DNA from: Amycolatopsis sp. EV170708-02-1
GTDB lineage: Bacteria > Actinomycetota > Actinomycetes > Mycobacteriales > Pseudonocardiaceae
Direction: 5' to 3'
Assembly (NCBI RefSeq): GCF_022479115.1
Contig: NZ_CP092497.1
Location: forward strand, 1,674,001-1,738,000
Length of the DNA: 64,000 nucleotides
Part shown: positions 46,291 through 53,192 of the stretch, piece after piece
How the letters are laid out: each line of letters opens with the position of its first letter
Position numbering within the stretch: position 1 is the stretch's first letter
Notes under the pieces: generated by a model
The model's database searches: none
Told to the model about the DNA's origin: nothing
What the model saw: only the letters and a program-made list of their open reading frames with translations
Program-made: the position numbers and the translations under genes

Positions 46291-46304
46291 GCTGATATAT
46301 CAGC
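46291..46304. promoter_or_regulatory. Probable CmtR operator
   Basis: GCTGATATATCAGC is a perfect 14-bp palindrome 22 bp before the cmtR start. Leftwards, TTGCTG and TACTGT with an 18-bp spacer make a plausible promoter that the palindrome overlaps, so bound CmtR would block it. Confidence 0.75.
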
Positions 46305-46723
46305 AAGGGCTGAACCATGACCCGACGGAGTGTCCGGACGCGACCCTCTGTTTCGTCGCTGTCTGTCAAGTCAGTGTCGAACGAGCATGCGGAGGCGACC
46401 CGAAAGAGTCCGTTGTGGCCACTCCAACGGCCGCGTAGCGGGCACGCCGGGGAGTTCCGGTGCGGTCCCGCGTGACACCTCAGAACAATTACTGGCCCGA
46501 TTGCGTGGCGGCCATAAAGCGCCGGGTAACGTTAACAAAAGCTTTCCTGCGCAATGGGAAAATCGGCATTCGGGTGGCCTTGTCGTATTACCTGAAAGTG
46601 CGCTTGTGTGGGAAAAACCCCTTGCTATGTTGATCCTGCGGGGCCGCACTTCGGGGCATGATCGGCACGCCGCGATTTGTGGATCTTGTTTGTTCACACG
46701 ACTATCGAAGGGTGGACCTTGCT
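46305..46723 (+). promoter_or_regulatory. Leader/promoter region of the encapsulin-2-MIB operon
   Basis: No gene is supported in this stretch of about 420 bp. Its GC content drops towards the right. The best promoter is TTGTGT (46604-46609), a 16-bp spacer and TATGTT (46626-46631), which would give a 5' leader of about 85 bases. AAGGGTGG (near 46708-46715) is the ribosome site for the first shell gene. A TGTGG...TCACA pair at 46678-46698 has the wrong spacing for a CRP site. Confidence 0.45.
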
Positions 46724-48145
46724 GTGACCGTGACCGAATCGGGCACTTCCGCCGAAGGTGTCCAGGGGCCGGAAAATCCGCAGCTGAGCTTGGGCCGGGC
46801 CGCCGCGCGCAACCTGGCGACGACGACCAAATCCGTTCCGCAGATGCAGGGAATTTCGTCCCGGTGGCTGCTGAAGTCGCTCGAATGGGTTCAGGTGAAC
46901 GGCGGTGCCTACCGGGTCAACCGACGGCTCAATTACGCGGTCGGCGACGGGCGGGTGACCTTCTCGAAGGCCGGCACCGAGGTCAGCGTGATTCCGGCGG
47001 AACTCGGGGAACTGAAACCGCTCAAGGGATACGACGACGAAGAGGTCCTCGCCGAACTCGCCCGCCGCTTCGAACAGCAGGAAGTGGCGGCAGGCGACGT
47101 GCTCGTCGAATTCGGGCACCGGGCCGATCGGGTCTTCCTCATCGCGCACGGCAAGATCAGCAAGACCGGCCCCGGTCACTACGGTGACGAAACCGCGCTC
47201 GGCGTGGTCAAGGACGGCGACTACTTCGGCGCGCAAGCCCTCGTGGACGACGACGGTATCTGGGAGTTCACCGCCAAGGCGGCCACCGCCTGCACCGTGC
47301 TCACCCTGACCCGCCAGGATTTCGAGCGCGTCCTCGAACAGTCCGAGTCGCTGCAGGCGCAGATCGAGCAGGCTACGCGGGACTCCGGACGCTCCAACGA
47401 CTTCGGCGAGGCCGAGATCGACATCTCGTCCGGACACGACGGCGAGCCGCTGCTGCCGGGCACGTTCGTCGACTACGAAACCTCCCCGCGCGAATACGAA
47501 CTGAGCGTCGCCCAGACCGTGCTCCGGGTCCACAGCCGGGTGTCCGATCTCTACAACCAGCCGATGGACCAGACCGAACAGCAGTTGCGGCTGACCATCG
47601 AAGCGCTGCGTGAGCGGCAAGAGCACGAAATGATCAACAACACCGACTTCGGCCTGCTGCACAACGCCGACTTCACCCAGCGGATCGCGACGCGCACCGG
47701 CCCGCCCACCCCGGACGACTTCGACGACCTGCTCGCCCTGGTGTGGAAGGAACCCGGCTTCTTCCTCGCGCATCCGCGCACGATCGCCGCGTTCAGCCGC
47801 GAGTGCAGCAAACGCGGCATCTACCCGACCGGCACCGACCTCGGCGGGCACAAGGTGCCGTCCTGGCGCGGTGTCCCGATCCTGCCGTGCAACAAGATCC
47901 CGGTGAGCCAGACCAGCACCAGTTCCGTGCTGCTGATCCGCACCGGCGAGAAGAACCAGGGCGTGGTCGGCCTGCGTCAGATCGGCCTGCCGGACGAATA
48001 CGAACCTGGGCTGAACGTCCGGTTCATGGGGATCTCGGAGCAGGCGATCATCTCCTACCTGGTCAGCACCTACTACTCCGCCGCCGTGCTCGTACCGGAC
48101 GCGCTGGCCGTCCTCGAAGCCGCCGAACTCGGCCGCGAAGGATGA
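46724..48145 (+). CDS. Family 2B encapsulin shell protein 1 (EshA-like, cyclic-nucleotide-binding-like domain)
   Basis: This 473-residue HK97-fold shell protein starts at GTG. N-terminal arm: [50 protein letters not shown] cyclic-nucleotide-binding-like domain (about 95-220) is inserted in the shell fold. The HK97 core resumes with [85 protein letters not shown] and [14 protein letters not shown]. The phosphate cassette is degenerate: FGAQAL lacks the usual Glu, and Trp (IWEFTAKA, near 180) replaces the Arg. Its stop overlaps the next shell gene by 4 bp. Family 2B shells form capsid-like compartments around terpene cyclases in actinobacteria. Confidence 0.95.
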   Translation: MTVTESGTSAEGVQGPENPQLSLGRAAARNLATTTKSVPQMQGISSRWLLKSLEWVQVNGGAYRVNRRLNYAVGDGRVTFSKAGTEVSVIPAELGELKPLKGYDDEEVLAELARRFEQQEVAAGDVLVEFGHRADRVFLIAHGKISKTGPGHYGDETALGVVKDGDYFGAQALVDDDGIWEFTAKAATACTVLTLTRQDFERVLEQSESLQAQIEQATRDSGRSNDFGEAEIDISSGHDGEPLLPGTFVDYETSPREYELSVAQTVLRVHSRVSDLYNQPMDQTEQQLRLTIEALRERQEHEMINNTDFGLLHNADFTQRIATRTGPPTPDDFDDLLALVWKEPGFFLAHPRTIAAFSRECSKRGIYPTGTDLGGHKVPSWRGVPILPCNKIPVSQTSTSSVLLIRTGEKNQGVVGLRQIGLPDEYEPGLNVRFMGISEQAIISYLVSTYYSAAVLVPDALAVLEAAELGREG

Positions 48146-49530
48146 CCGCCACGACGCCGGAGGCCGACCGGCGGCTCAGTCTCGGCCCCGCCGCCGCGCG
48201 CAACCTGGCGACGACCACCAAGACGCGGCCGCAGATGCAGAGCATCACGCCGCGCTGGCTGCTGAAGATGCTGCCCTGGGTCGAGGCGACCGGTGGCACC
48301 TACCGGGTCAACCGGCGGCTGACCTACGCGATCGGCGACGGGCGGGTGAGCTTCACGAACGTCGGCACGGAGGTGCGGGTCGTCCCGCAGGAACTCGCGG
48401 AATTGGCTCTGCTGCGGGGTTTCGACGACGAAGACACGCTCACCGCGCTCGCCGACCGGTTCGTGCAGCACGAGTACCAGCCCGGCGAGACGATCGTCAG
48501 CCACGGCGCTCCGCTCGAAGAGGTCGTGCTGGTCGCGCACGGCAAGATCGCCAAGGTGGTGCCGGGCGAGTACGGCGCGGAAGCCTCCGTCGGCAGCATG
48601 GCCGACGGCGACCACTTCGGCGACGAGATGCTCGCCGGCATCGACCGGAACTGGCCGTTCACCGCCAAGGCCGTCACCCCGGTGATCGTGCTGACCCTGC
48701 GTGCCGAAGACTTCGCCGATCTCAACGGCCGGTCGGAGGCGATGCGCCGCCATGTGCAGGACATGCTGGCGCACAAGGGAAAACCGCAGAACGCCAAGGG
48801 CGAGGCCGAGATCGGGATGTCGTCCGGACACGACGGCGAGCCGCTGCTGCCGGGCACGTTCGTCGATTACGAGATCTCGCCGCGCGAGTACGACCTGGCC
48901 GTCGCGCAGACGGCGCTCCGGGTGCACACCCGGGTGACCGATCTCTACAACGGGCCGATGGACCAGTTCGAAGAGCAACTCCGGCTGACTATTTCGGCGC
49001 TGCGTGAGCGGCAGGAGTACGACCTGATCAACAACCGCGAGTTCGGCCTGCTGCACAACGCCGATCTCAAATCGCGGTTCCAGACCCGGTCGGGTCCGCC
49101 GACGCCCGACGACATGGACGAGCTCGTCAGCCGCCGCCGCAAGACGAAGTTCTTCCTCGCCCACCCGCGCGCGATCGCCGCGTTCGGCAGGGAATGCACG
49201 CGCCGCAGCCTGTATCCGGAAGGCACCACCGTCGACGGCAAGGTGGTCGCCGCGTGGCGCGGGGTACCGCTCCTGCCCTGCGACAAGATCCCGATCACCG
49301 ACAGCGGCACGTCCTCGATCCTCGCCATGCGGACCGGCGTGGAGGACAACGGTGTGATCGCACTGCACCAGACCGGCCTGCCCGACGAGTACGAGCCGGG
49401 CCTGAACGTGCGCTTCGACGGAATCAACGAACAGGCGGTCGCCAGCTACCTGGTCAGCACCTACTACTCCGCCGCCGTGCTCGTGCCCGACGCGCTCGGC
49501 GTCCTGGAGAACGTCGAGGTCGCGCGGTGA
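48142..49530 (+). CDS. Family 2B encapsulin shell protein 2 (EshA-like)
   Basis: This 462-residue paralogue of the preceding shell protein shares most core blocks ([174 protein letters not shown]). The cyclic-nucleotide-like domain has FGDEML and again Trp (NWPFTAKA, near 171) in place of the phosphate-binding Arg. Translation is coupled by ATGA overlap, which suggests a balanced two-component shell. Divergence is highest in the inserted domain. It ends 53 bp before the preferred methyltransferase start. Confidence 0.95.
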   Translation: MTATTPEADRRLSLGPAAARNLATTTKTRPQMQSITPRWLLKMLPWVEATGGTYRVNRRLTYAIGDGRVSFTNVGTEVRVVPQELAELALLRGFDDEDTLTALADRFVQHEYQPGETIVSHGAPLEEVVLVAHGKIAKVVPGEYGAEASVGSMADGDHFGDEMLAGIDRNWPFTAKAVTPVIVLTLRAEDFADLNGRSEAMRRHVQDMLAHKGKPQNAKGEAEIGMSSGHDGEPLLPGTFVDYEISPREYDLAVAQTALRVHTRVTDLYNGPMDQFEEQLRLTISALRERQEYDLINNREFGLLHNADLKSRFQTRSGPPTPDDMDELVSRRRKTKFFLAHPRAIAAFGRECTRRSLYPEGTTVDGKVVAAWRGVPLLPCDKIPITDSGTSSILAMRTGVEDNGVIALHQTGLPDEYEPGLNVRFDGINEQAVASYLVSTYYSAAVLVPDALGVLENVEVAR

Positions 49531-49583
49531 CCCCTCGCCCCGCGACGACAACGAACAACAACGCTCCAGAAAGGACCACACAC

Positions 49584-50447
49584 GTGACGATCGCCCGTAC
49601 TCCCGCTCCCGCAAAGGTTCTGCGCACCGAGTATCAGAAGTCGGTGGCGTCGTACTGGAACAAGGAGAAGGACCCGGTCAACCTGCGTCTGGGCGATGTG
49701 GACGGGCTCTATCACCACCACTACGGGGTCGGCGAGGTCGACTGGTCGGTGCTGGAAGGCCCCGAAGACACCCACGACGAGCGGATCATCGCCGAAATGC
49801 ACCGTCTGGAGACGGCGCAGGCCGACGTTCTGCTCGATCACCTCGGCGACGTGAAACCGGACGACCGGCTCCTCGACGCCGGCTGCGGGCGCGGCGGGTC
49901 CAGCATCATGGCCAACGCGCGTTTCGGCTGCCACGTCGACGGGATCTCGATCTCGGAGAAGCAGGTCGAGTTCGCCAATCACCAGGCGGATATCCGCGGT
50001 GTCGCCGACCGGGTGCGCTACCACTTCCGCAACATGCTCGACACCGGTTTCGAATCCGGCTCGCGCAAGGCGATCTGGAACAACGAAAGCACCATGTACG
50101 TGGACCTCCACGAGTTGTTCGCCGAGCACGCGCGACAGCTGGAGTTCGGCGGCCGCTACGTCACCATCACCGGGTGCTACAACGACGTGACCGGTGGCCG
50201 GTCGAAGGCCGTCGCGCAGATCGACCAGCACTACACGTGCAACATCCATCCGCGCAGCGAGTACTTCAAGGCCATGACGGCCAACGACCTGGTGCCGATC
50301 TCGGTGGTGGATCTGACGCCGGACACGATCCCGTACTGGGAGCTGCGGGCGAAGTCTTCGGTGGCGACCGGGATCGAAGGGCCGTTCCTGGACGCGTACC
50401 GCGAAGGCAGCTTCCACTATCTGCTCATCGCCGCGGACCGCGTCTGA
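49584..50447 (+). CDS. Geranyl diphosphate 2-C-methyltransferase
   Basis: This 287-residue enzyme adds a methyl group from SAM to C2 of geranyl diphosphate, giving 2-methyl-GPP, the dedicated precursor of 2-methylisoborneol. Characteristic stretches are YQKSVASYWNKEKDPVNLRLGDVDGLYHHHYGVGEVDWSVLE and the SAM site [75 protein letters not shown] follows. GTG 49584 has AAAGGA 8 bases upstream. GTG 49527, overlapping the shell gene stop, would add 19 low-complexity residues. It lies 14 bp before the 2-MIB synthase start, and the order shell-shell-methyltransferase-cyclase supports one operon. Confidence 0.95.
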   Translation: MTIARTPAPAKVLRTEYQKSVASYWNKEKDPVNLRLGDVDGLYHHHYGVGEVDWSVLEGPEDTHDERIIAEMHRLETAQADVLLDHLGDVKPDDRLLDAGCGRGGSSIMANARFGCHVDGISISEKQVEFANHQADIRGVADRVRYHFRNMLDTGFESGSRKAIWNNESTMYVDLHELFAEHARQLEFGGRYVTITGCYNDVTGGRSKAVAQIDQHYTCNIHPRSEYFKAMTANDLVPISVVDLTPDTIPYWELRAKSSVATGIEGPFLDAYREGSFHYLLIAADRV

Positions 50448-50461
50448 CCTGGAGCGAAGCG

Positions 50462-51592
50462 ATGACCGAACAAGGTGCGCTCGCCACGCTGCTGGCCGGG
50501 CCGAGCGGGCTTGGCACGTCCGCCGCCCGGCTGGCGGCCCGGCTGACCGCGGTTCCTCAGGAGGCTCCGTCACCTGAGGAACCCGGTCTCGACCCGGCTT
50601 ACGCGTACCGGCCGTGGGGTGACGGGTCGGCGCCGCCGCTGTACTGCCCCGTCACGGAACGGATCAACGACCCGCTCGCCGTGGAGGTCGACCGGCGGCT
50701 GGTGCTGTGGGCGGGGGAGTGCGGCTTCGACGAGGAGGAATGCGAACAGATCGGGAAGGCGGGCTTCGGCAGGCTCGTCATGCTCGCCCACCCGGATTGC
50801 GAAGATCCCGAGCGACTGCTGATCTCGGCGAAGCTCAACGCCGCCTGGTGGGCGGCCGACGACCTCTACGCCGACGACACCTCGCTCGGCGCGGTGCCGG
50901 CCGAGCTGCCGCCGAAGCTCGCGCTGGCGATGGCCGCCATGGACCCGGTGCCGTCGCTGGGTGAGTTCAGCCGAGACCTCGACGAAACGCTGCGGAACGA
51001 CCGGGTCCTGGTGGCGCTCGGCTCGGCGACGGATTTCCTGCGGCGATCCGGGACCGCCGCGCAGGTCCAGCGTGTCTGCTATTCGACCTTCGCGATGTTC
51101 GTGAGCTGGACCGCCTACGCGGCATGGCGGCACAGCGGGAAGTACCCGCCCGCGTGGGAGTATCTCGCGGCCAGGCAGCACGACAGCTTCTACACCTCGA
51201 TGACGTTGATCGACGTCCTCGGCGGCTACGAGCTGACCGCGAACCTCTACTACGACCCCCGGGTCCGCGAGGCGGCGATCCAAGCCGGGACGGCGGCCGT
51301 GCTCGTCAACGACGTGCACTCCGTCACCAAGGACCTGGAGGACGAGTCGCCGCCCTGCAACGCGGTGCTGCTGATCGCCGACGACCGGAAATGCACGATC
51401 GAAGAGGCTACGGCGATCACCGTCGAACTGCACAACGACGTCGTCCGCGATTTCCAGGCCGCGCACGAGAAGCTGAGCACGGTGCCTTCGGCCGAACTGC
51501 AGCGGTTTCTCCGCGGATTGCGGGGCTGGATGGGCGGCGGTTTCGAATGGCACTCGACGAGCCCGCGATACCGGACGAAGCCCGCGGATTGA
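50462..51592 (+). CDS. 2-Methylisoborneol synthase (terpene cyclase, likely encapsulin cargo)
   Basis: This 376-residue class I terpene cyclase turns 2-methyl-GPP into the earthy odorant 2-methylisoborneol. The metal motif is ADDLYADD from about residue 133, and the second metal motif is NDVHSVTKDLED from about 283. LYCPVTERINDPLAVEVDRRLVLWAGECGF marks the start of the catalytic domain near residue 60. The roughly 60 residues before it are Ala/Pro/Gly rich with GPSGLGTSAARLAARL. In known encapsulin-linked 2-MIB synthases such a disordered N terminus loads the enzyme into the shell; here it is shorter than the roughly 100 residues or more often seen. GGAG lies 7 bases before the ATG. Confidence 0.95.
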   Translation: MTEQGALATLLAGPSGLGTSAARLAARLTAVPQEAPSPEEPGLDPAYAYRPWGDGSAPPLYCPVTERINDPLAVEVDRRLVLWAGECGFDEEECEQIGKAGFGRLVMLAHPDCEDPERLLISAKLNAAWWAADDLYADDTSLGAVPAELPPKLALAMAAMDPVPSLGEFSRDLDETLRNDRVLVALGSATDFLRRSGTAAQVQRVCYSTFAMFVSWTAYAAWRHSGKYPPAWEYLAARQHDSFYTSMTLIDVLGGYELTANLYYDPRVREAAIQAGTAAVLVNDVHSVTKDLEDESPPCNAVLLIADDRKCTIEEATAITVELHNDVVRDFQAAHEKLSTVPSAELQRFLRGLRGWMGGGFEWHSTSPRYRTKPAD

Positions 51593-51596
51593 CGGC

Positions 51597-52154
51597 TCAC
51601 GACTGAGCCGGAATCGCGAACGCATCTTTGGGCTGGAGATTAGGATGGAGGTCGCTTCCGTAGGCGAGTTTCCTGCCGACGCGCATGGCGAGAAACGATG
51701 GCGGATCCGCCGAACGATTGATCTCCTCCTGTCGCCGGGTCAGTTCTTCGAGAGTGCGCCGCGCGTCGGAATACTCCATCGTCTCCAGATCGATCCGGGC
51801 AAGCCGCCTCGCCGCGTTGCGGACTTCCAGGTAGGAATTCCCGCAGCGCTCGGCGTTCGACTGGCGCCGTTGCGCGCCGAGCACCGTTTGGAACGATCCC
51901 AGTGTTGCGGAAACCAGCGCGAGCACACCGACCAGACCGGCTCGGCTCGCGCCCGACAACGCGAGCCCTCCGGCCGCGGCGGCCACCCCGGCGGCGGGCA
52001 GGCCGACTAGCAGATTGATTGTCCACCAGATCCGTGACTGCACGAACTGGGTCCTGGCTATCTGGTGGGTCTGCTGCTGGATCAACACGAGTTCGCGGAC
52101 AAGAGGTTCGTAGCGCTCGTCTTCGACCCCGATGGCTTGTCCCTGATCGCCCAA
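51597..52154 (-). CDS. SLATT domain membrane protein
   Basis: This 185-residue protein starts at TTG with AGGAG 7 bases upstream. An N-terminal helical part (YEPLVRELVLIQQQTHQIARTQFVQSRIWW) precedes two close membrane helices (WTINLLVGLPAAGVAAAAGGLAL; AGLVGVLALVSATLGSFQTVLG). A soluble helical tail follows (QRRQSNAERCGNSYLEVRNAARRLARIDLETMEY). This is the SLATT architecture, proposed from comparative genomics to form pore-like effectors in nucleotide-signal conflict systems. It converges on the 2-MIB synthase, with 4 bp between stops. No nucleotide cyclase or other partner is adjacent, so any defence role is speculative. Confidence 0.75.
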   Translation of the reverse strand: MGDQGQAIGVEDERYEPLVRELVLIQQQTHQIARTQFVQSRIWWTINLLVGLPAAGVAAAAGGLALSGASRAGLVGVLALVSATLGSFQTVLGAQRRQSNAERCGNSYLEVRNAARRLARIDLETMEYSDARRTLEELTRRQEEINRSADPPSFLAMRVGRKLAYGSDLHPNLQPKDAFAIPAQS

Positions 52155-52267
52155 GGCCCGTCTCCTGTCTCGTGCGGCCGATTCTCACCCTGATATCGCC
52201 GGCAGGAAGGTGGGTCTTACAACCGGAAATGCGTTAACGAGCCAGGACCCGCCCGCGACTAGCGGTC

Positions 52268-52711
52268 ATGAACTGGCTTCTGGTGGTGGGGACCTTGCTG
52301 GGAACGGCGATCGGCGCCGCAGGCACGATCGTGAGCCAGCACGTGGCGGGGCGATCCGCTGAGCGCCGGGAACGCCTGGTGCGCGCGGCGGACCGCCGAA
52401 CCGAGCTGCGTATCGCGGTGGAGGGCTACCTCGAGGTTTACCAGGAGATGGAGCGCGCGACTGCAGACGGGGACAAGCGATCGACAGAGCTCTCGCATCG
52501 AATGTGGTTCCTGCACAACCGGCTGGCGTTGATCGCGCCGGTCGGTCTCGCGGGGCCGCTCGGTGAACTGGCAGACCGGCTCAACCGAGCCTATTGGGAG
52601 GGGCCACCCGATGGTCAGCTCGTCTGGGACTACCTGCACGAGCACTGGTCTCGGTTTCGCGAAGCCGCGCACGCAGAGCTTCAGGCTTTGGACCGGCCCG
52701 ATGTCTCGTGA
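52268..52711 (+). CDS. Small membrane-anchored hypothetical protein
   Basis: This 147-residue protein starts MNWLLVVGTLLGTAIGAAGTIVSQHVAGRSAERRERLVRAADRRTEL, one N-terminal membrane helix followed by a basic stretch and a long alpha-helical body (YLEVYQEMERATADGDKRSTELSHRMWFLHNRLALIAPVGLAGPLGELADRLNRAYW). The pattern is common in actinobacterial orphan proteins. It is divergent from the SLATT gene with about 110 bp between them. The first arm of a composite repeat overlaps its last codons. No ribosome site is clear. The function is unknown. Confidence 0.65.
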   Translation: MNWLLVVGTLLGTAIGAAGTIVSQHVAGRSAERRERLVRAADRRTELRIAVEGYLEVYQEMERATADGDKRSTELSHRMWFLHNRLALIAPVGLAGPLGELADRLNRAYWEGPPDGQLVWDYLHEHWSRFREAAHAELQALDRPDVS

Positions 52712-53010
52712 GTGGCGAGGACGGTGAGAGCCAAGGGTGGCTTAGGTACCTACCGCCGGTGCGCCGGCGGCGGGTTCGCGTGACTGACCGGACGACACAC
52801 GTGGCTGGAGGGACGACACACGTGATCAGACGGACGGCTCGCGGCGGAACCCCAGCCGCGGTCGTGTCGTTCCTCCAGCCACGCGTGTCGTCCACCGGAT
52901 CACGCGTGTCGTCCGCCGGATCACGCGTGTCGTCCGGTCGGTCACGTGACATCGCCGGTCGAGTCTCGTGAGTGGTGAGGACGGTTAGAACCGTCCTCAC
53001 CACTCACGAG
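52705..53010. repeat. Composite palindromic repeat element, copy II (inverted)
   Basis: Read on the minus strand this has the same order as copy I at 26752-27036: complete family A palindrome (52965-53010), internal sequence with three 21-bp units (copy I has two), a mini-hairpin and GGTACC, and a lone half palindrome (52705-52725). By eye the internal parts are over 90 percent identical. The lone half carries GCGAGG instead of GTGAGG. It occupies most of the gap between the small membrane protein and the ligase gene. A frame through it resembles one through copy I only because the DNA is repeated. Confidence 0.85.
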
Positions 53011-53058
53011 ATTCGCTTTGGTCTGTGCGCCGTTGTCTCTGTCAGGTGGCGTGTGTGC

Positions 53059-53097
53059 GGGGAGGATTGGGGACGCTCAACGTCCCCAATCCTCCCC
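53059..53097. repeat. Palindrome family B, copy 1
   Basis: Perfect 17-bp arms starting GGGGAGGATTGGGGACG flank the loop CTCAA. Relatives with the same CTCAACGTCC core are at 63471-63567. It lies in the gene-free stretch between the composite repeat and the ligase gene. Confidence 0.85.
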
Positions 53098-53162
53098 GCT
53101 CGACCACTGACACCTCACGTTCGCCCTGTTCAGGTGTGGGTAAGCAAATAGCGGGCCGCTCT

Positions 53163-53184
53163 AACCGTCCTCGCCACTCACGAG
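53163..53184. repeat. Lone right half of palindrome family A (GCGAGG variant)
   Basis: AACCGTCCTCGCCACTC and following bases match the right arm of family A, 9 bp before the ligase stop. It shares the CTCGCC/GGCGAG variant with the lone left half at 52705-52725, so the two look like one palindrome pulled apart. Confidence 0.75.
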
Positions 53185-53192
53185 ACCCATCG

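Noticed and set aside
46371..46697. Minus-strand frame of 108 codons upstream of the encapsulin operon
   Set aside because: No ribosome site, no known pattern, and it covers the probable promoter region.
46678..46698. CRP/cAMP receptor site before the encapsulin operon
   Set aside because: TGTGG and TCACA are 11 bases apart; CRP needs 6.
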